A stretch of DNA of 8,029 nt from Actinomycetes bacterium. GTDB taxonomy: Bacteria; Actinomycetota; Actinomycetes; Actinomycetales; Microbacteriaceae. The stretch is from NCBI GenBank assembly GCA_023451265.1, contig JAEYAG010000023.1, positions 1 to 8,029 of the forward strand. Reading direction: 5' to 3'. The position numbers were made by a program, and so were the translations under genes. Of this stretch, positions 5,253 through 8,029 are shown in pieces; within the stretch, counting starts at the first letter, position 1, and the number at the start of each line of letters is the position of its first letter. The notes under the pieces are model-generated. The model was not told where the DNA came from. It saw only the letters and a program-made list of their open reading frames with translations, and did not search any database.

Positions 5253-6789
5253 CGTCGTCGCGCTCCCACGGCGCGCGGATCGGGAACATGCGCTCGAGCG
5301 TGTCACGCAGCCGCTGCACGCGCACGTGCTCCGGCATCTCCGACTCGCCGCCGTCGTTGAGGCAGAACATATCGACATCCGACCGCTTCTCGAGCCGGTC
5401 CATCTGCTGCAGCGACGCGGCGAGTGTCGTCTGCACATAGCGCACGCGCGGCTCGCTCGACGCGAGCGCGCGACCGGTCATCAGCGCGTAGTAGTGATAC
5501 AGGCTGTTGGTCACCGAGATGTCGGTCGCGCTGCGGAAGCGGGATGCCGCGGTGCGCCGGAACTCCTCGGCGAACTCGCGCTCGAGCTCGGCCGCGACGC
5601 TCCGGCGCAGCGGCGCCGCGCAGTGCTCGAGATCGCGCAGGATCGTGCGGCCGAACCGGTCCTTCAGGAGTGCCCGGTTCACCCGCAGCGCATTGTCGTG
5701 CCCGGACCGTTCGAGTCGCGCCGGCCCGCTGCCGATGCGGATGCCGCGCTCGACGAACTTCGAGATCCCCGCCGACGTGAAGAACAGCTCGGGCCACACC
5801 GGGCGCCCGAAGAACATGTCGTCGTTGGAATACAGGAAGTGCTCGGCGAGGCCGTCGATGCGGTGCAGCTGCGCCTCGACGGCGTGCGAGTTGTGGGTCG
5901 GCAGCACCGACGGGTCGGCGAAGAACTCCTCGCTGCGCACGATCGTCACGCGCGGGTGCTCCGCGAGCCAGGCCGGATGCGGCGAGTCGGTCGCGATGTA
6001 GATGCGCCGCACCCACGGGGCGTACATGTGCACGCTGCGCAGGGCGTACCGCAGCTCGTCGACGTGGCGGTACCGCGCCGGACCGTCGTCGCCTTCACCG
6101 ACGACGTACTCCTTCATCTGCGCGGCGCGCTGGCGCTGGAACTCGCTCGATGACCCGTCGACCCACGAGAAGACCATGTCGATGTCGAACGTGACCTCGT
6201 CGGGCTGCGGGTCGAACATGCCCGCGATCGTGCGCCAGCTGCGCCCGTATCGGCGCACGGTCGACTCGATCAGGTCGTCGGCGGGGAACACTCGGCGGGT
6301 GAGCGCGTTCGCGTGCGGCGCGTGGACGAGTCCGTCGCGCGTCTGCCAGACCTCGACACGCACGCCGTTTCCGGGTCCGTAGCGCCGGGATCCGCCTGAC
6401 GTGACGCGCGGCCGGAACACGCGCAGCGCCGCCGGACCCTCGACAGCCTCCTCGTGCAGGTCCGACGCGATGCGCGGTCGTGCACCGCGCGGCTTGACGT
6501 ACACCGGATCACGTTCGACGAGCTCGGCGATCGCCGCGAACGCCCGTGCCGCATCGCCGGCGTCGACGACGATCGCCGGGCTGCGGCGGTCATGGCGCAC
6601 GAGCAACGGATCGACCCCGGCCGAGACCACGGCATCCGCCACCATGAGGAAGTCGGCGGTGTGAGCCTGGTCGGGAGTGAGGTCGTCGTGCACGAGATGC
6701 AGGATGCCGTCGATCCACCTCACATCCTCGCGATCGAGCAGTCGCGACCATCGGTGGGGCTGCGCGGGCAGTGCCGTCAATGTCGTCAT
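5197..6789 (-). CDS. cpsY: Stealth-family capsular polysaccharide phosphotransferase, CpsY-like
   Basis: 530 residues. Stealth proteins transfer hexose-1-phosphate from nucleotide sugars to build phosphate-linked surface polysaccharides. The conserved regions appear in order: CR1 FDIDMVFSWVDGS (201-213); CR2 around RYRHVDELRYALRS (239-252) and APWVRRIYIATD (257-268); CR3 LPTHNSHAVEAQLHRI (296-311) with EHFLYSNDDMFF (316-327); and CR4 FCLNDGGESE (475-484). The first 200 residues form a separate N-terminal region with no motif I recognise; mycobacterial CpsY has similar total length. No signal peptide or membrane segment is seen, so a cytoplasmic or peripheral enzyme is likely. On the - strand an AGGGAGAG lies just before the ATG (TTG/GTG starts not needed). 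It is convergent with and overlaps the phosphodiesterase, as I recall for Rv0805/Rv0806c. No capsule export or other sugar genes are adjacent in the window, so donor and acceptor are unknown. Old annotations of CpsY as a UDP-glucose epimerase do not fit these motifs. Confidence 0.92.
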   Translation of the reverse strand: MTTLTALPAQPHRWSRLLDREDVRWIDGILHLVHDDLTPDQAHTADFLMVADAVVSAGVDPLLVRHDRRSPAIVVDAGDAARAFAAIAELVERDPVYVKPRGARPRIASDLHEEAVEGPAALRVFRPRVTSGGSRRYGPGNGVRVEVWQTRDGLVHAPHANALTRRVFPADDLIESTVRRYGRSWRTIAGMFDPQPDEVTFDIDMVFSWVDGSSSEFQRQRAAQMKEYVVGEGDDGPARYRHVDELRYALRSVHMYAPWVRRIYIATDSPHPAWLAEHPRVTIVRSEEFFADPSVLPTHNSHAVEAQLHRIDGLAEHFLYSNDDMFFGRPVWPELFFTSAGISKFVERGIRIGSGPARLERSGHDNALRVNRALLKDRFGRTILRDLEHCAAPLRRSVAAELEREFAEEFRRTAASRFRSATDISVTNSLYHYYALMTGRALASSEPRVRYVQTTLAASLQQMDRLEKRSDVDMFCLNDGGESEMPEHVRVQRLRDTLERMFPIRAPWERDDVRSASAAGASGATTGAAR

Positions 6790-6792
6790 CGT

Positions 6793-6800
6793 CTCTCCCT
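6793..6800 (-). promoter_or_regulatory. Ribosome binding site of the Stealth gene
   Basis: On the - strand AGGGAGAG precedes the ATG (6789-6787); the GGGAG core is five bases from the start. This gene is therefore leadered, unlike its three neighbours that appear leaderless, and the motif fixes its start. Confidence 0.6.
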
Positions 6801-6852
6801 GTGTCTATGCGTGCCGGTCTCTTCCGTTCATCCGTTCCGGGATCGTCGGTGA

Positions 6853-6879
6853 CCCCCAGTCTGCCTACCTTACTGAGGG
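6853..6879. repeat. Imperfect inverted repeat in divergent spacer (candidate operator)
   Basis: Arms CCCCCAGT (6853-6860) and ACTGAGGG (6872-6879) are complementary at seven of eight positions, separated by 11 bp. The arm centres are 19 bp apart, about two helical turns, as for many dimeric repressor sites. On the - strand it contains TAAGGT (6872-6867), a TAnnnT-type -10 that would give the Stealth gene a leader of about 70 nt, so a protein bound here could control that gene. It is less GC-rich than its surroundings. No regulator is recognised and the consensus of known actinobacterial iron boxes is not met. Confidence 0.35.
6867..6872 (-). promoter_or_regulatory. Weak candidate -10 (TAAGGT) for the Stealth gene
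   Basis: Read on the - strand, TAAGGT matches TAnnnT and lies 77 bases before the Stealth ATG, leaving room for an untranslated leader with the AGGGAGAG site. No convincing -35 is found upstream. It lies within the imperfect dyad at 6853-6879. Confidence 0.25.
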
Positions 6880-6899
6880 CGGTCTCGGTTCGCGGGTGA

Positions 6900-6918
6900 G
6901 CGCCCGCGCGGCGGGCGC
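6900..6918. repeat. Perfect 8-bp inverted repeat upstream of the aldo-keto reductase
   Basis: GCGCCCGC-GCG-GCGGGCGC: two perfect eight-base arms around a three-base centre. It ends six bases before the TAGCCT -10 hexamer of the aldo-keto reductase, exactly over the expected -35 region, where no TTGACA-like sequence is seen. It may be an operator or an activator site. A hairpin role is less likely on the + strand, since it lies upstream of the predicted transcription start. GC-only content raises the chance of coincidence. Confidence 0.4.
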
Positions 6919-6924
6919 CGTCGC

Positions 6925-6930
6925 TAGCCT
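6925..6930 (+). promoter_or_regulatory. Candidate -10 element (TAGCCT) for leaderless aldo-keto reductase
   Basis: TAGCCT fits TAnnnT and ends six bases before the GTG start at 6937, so the transcript would begin at or beside the start codon. GGAGGG (6931-6936) directly abuts the GTG: it looks like a Shine-Dalgarno but is too close to work as one, which favours leaderless initiation. Confidence 0.6.
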
Positions 6931-6936
6931 GGAGGG

Positions 6937-8010
6937 GTGACCGAGACCGAGAACCGCTTCCCGCCCTCGCGCGGGGGAGACCTCCACCGCCCCTACTCCG
7001 CCGCCGCCGACCGGTACGAGGGCACCCGCTACCGCCGCGTCGGCACGAGCGGGCTCTACCTGCCGCCCCTGTCGCTGGGCCTGTGGTGGAACTTCGGGGA
7101 CAACATCCCGTTCGACAACCAGCGCGGGCTCCTGCGTCACGCCTTCGATCGCGGCATCACGCACTTCGACCTCGCCAACAACTACGGCCCGCCGTACGGC
7201 TCGGCCGAGACGAATTTCGGTCGCATGATGCGCGAGGACTTCGCCCGCTACCGCGACGAGCTGATCATCTCGTCGAAGGCCGGCTATGACATGTGGGAGG
7301 GCCCCTACGGGCAGTGGGGCTCGCGCAAGTACCTGCTCGCGAGCGCCGAGCAGTCCCTCGCGCGGATGTCGCTCGACTACGTCGACATCTTCTACTCGCA
7401 CCGCTACGACCCCGACACTCCGCTCGAGGAGACCATCGGAGCGCTCGACACCCTCGTCCGTCAGGGCAAGGCGCTGTACGTCGGGATCTCGTCGTACTCC
7501 GCCGAGCGCACCGTCGAGGCCGCCGCCATCGCCCGGTCGCTGGGCACGCCCCTGATCATCCACCAGCCGGCGTACTCGATCCTCAACCGCTGGGTCGAGG
7601 ACGGCCTGACCGGCGTCCTCCGGCAGGAGGGGATGGGCGCGATCGCCTTCACCCCGCTCGCGCAGGGACTGCTGACCGACAAGTACCTCGGCGACGGCAC
7701 GGCCGAGCGCGCGCAGCAGCGCACGTCGCTGCCGGGACGCCGGCTGAGCGACGAGGCCCTGTCGATCCTGCGCAGCCTCAACGTCATCGCGCAGGAGCGC
7801 GGGCAGACGCTCGCCCAGCTCGCGATCCAGTGGGTGCTGCGCGACGAGGTCGTCGCCTCGGCCCTCATCGGCGCGTCCCGCCCCGAGCAGATCGACGAGA
7901 ATCTCGCCGCCCTGTCCGGTCCCGCCTTCGATACCGAGGAGCTGGAGCAGATCGACGCGCTCTCGGACCGCATCGACGTCGACCTCTGGGCTCGCTCGGC
8001 GACCGCGTGA
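6937..8010 (+). CDS. gpr: Aldo-keto reductase, L-glyceraldehyde 3-phosphate reductase type
   Basis: 357 residues; also known as YghZ/MgrA in E. coli (about 346 residues). The characterised enzyme reduces L-glyceraldehyde 3-phosphate to glycerol 3-phosphate with NADPH and also acts on methylglyoxal and other aldehydes. It belongs to the AKR14 / Kv-beta-like branch. The catalytic tetrad is visible: D78 and Y83 in HFDLANNYGPPYGSAETNFG, K114 in ISSKAGYDMW, and H155 in YVDIFYSHRYD. Other family blocks are SLGLWWNFGDN (46-56), GSRKYLLASAEQSL (128-141), KALYVGISSYSAERT (178-192), IHQPAYSILNRWV (208-220), AFTPLAQGLLTDKYL (237-251) and the NADPH-binding IGASRPEQIDEN (311-322). About 28 N-terminal residues precede the barrel. 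The start is GTG at 6937, chosen because no other start lies before the conserved RYRRVGTSGLYLP segment and TAGCCT is six bases upstream. It is divergent from the Stealth gene. Substrate in this organism is not proven by sequence. Confidence 0.93.
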   Translation: MTETENRFPPSRGGDLHRPYSAAADRYEGTRYRRVGTSGLYLPPLSLGLWWNFGDNIPFDNQRGLLRHAFDRGITHFDLANNYGPPYGSAETNFGRMMREDFARYRDELIISSKAGYDMWEGPYGQWGSRKYLLASAEQSLARMSLDYVDIFYSHRYDPDTPLEETIGALDTLVRQGKALYVGISSYSAERTVEAAAIARSLGTPLIIHQPAYSILNRWVEDGLTGVLRQEGMGAIAFTPLAQGLLTDKYLGDGTAERAQQRTSLPGRRLSDEALSILRSLNVIAQERGQTLAQLAIQWVLRDEVVASALIGASRPEQIDENLAALSGPAFDTEELEQIDALSDRIDVDLWARSATA

Positions 8011-8029
8011 GCCTCGCGACCCCGACCGC

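Noticed and set aside
6857..6875. DtxR/IdeR-type iron box in the divergent spacer
   Set aside because: The 19-bp length and TAAGGTAGGC half resemble an iron box, but the second half lacks the expected ACCT and the match needs a gap.

Overview
The window is very GC-rich chromosomal DNA, dense in genes with short spacers, from a high-GC Gram-positive bacterium (Actinomycetota). I think it is from Microbacteriaceae, probably Microbacterium or a close relative. The reasons are the actinobacterial protein variants (HemB, HemL, an Rv0805-type phosphodiesterase, a CpsY-type Stealth protein), the TAnnnT -10 hexamers sitting 6-7 bases before start codons as in leaderless actinobacterial genes, and a palindromic intergenic repeat of a kind I associate with that family. 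The taxon is inferred; no marker gene settles it.

Bases 1-3030 (+ strand) are the end of a heme/tetrapyrrole operon: hemD (5' end cut by the window), hemB and hemL. Each junction is a four-base ATGA overlap, so the genes are probably translationally coupled. HemL makes 5-aminolevulinate, HemB condenses two of these to porphobilinogen, and HemD closes the ring to uroporphyrinogen III. HemC and HemA are presumably upstream, outside the window.

Bases 3031-3400 hold no gene. They contain two copies (155 bp apart) of a 124-bp element whose first 104 bp form a long interrupted palindrome. A degenerate copy of the tail lies between them, and a truncated third copy ends just before the rsmA promoter. 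From 3401 comes rsmA (16S rRNA dimethyltransferase), then an Rv0805/CpdA-like cyclic-nucleotide phosphodiesterase (4329-5252). Both look leaderless.

A Stealth-family sugar-phosphate transferase (CpsY-like) lies on the - strand at 6789-5197. Its 3' end overlaps the phosphodiesterase by 56 bp, tail to tail. As I recall, Mycobacterium tuberculosis has the same convergent neighbours (Rv0805 / Rv0806c), so this may be an old conserved pair with a possible link between cyclic-nucleotide turnover and surface polysaccharide. A 147-bp divergent spacer with two inverted repeats then leads to a leaderless GTG-started aldo-keto reductase of the L-glyceraldehyde-3-phosphate reductase (Gpr/YghZ) type at 6937-8010. 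The last 19 bases hold nothing I can identify.

Most genes are well-known families. I did not find a clear new multi-gene system. The parts most worth following up are the palindromic repeat array, the cpdA-cpsY convergent pair, the repeated leaderless promoter layout, and the dyads in the 6790-6936 spacer.
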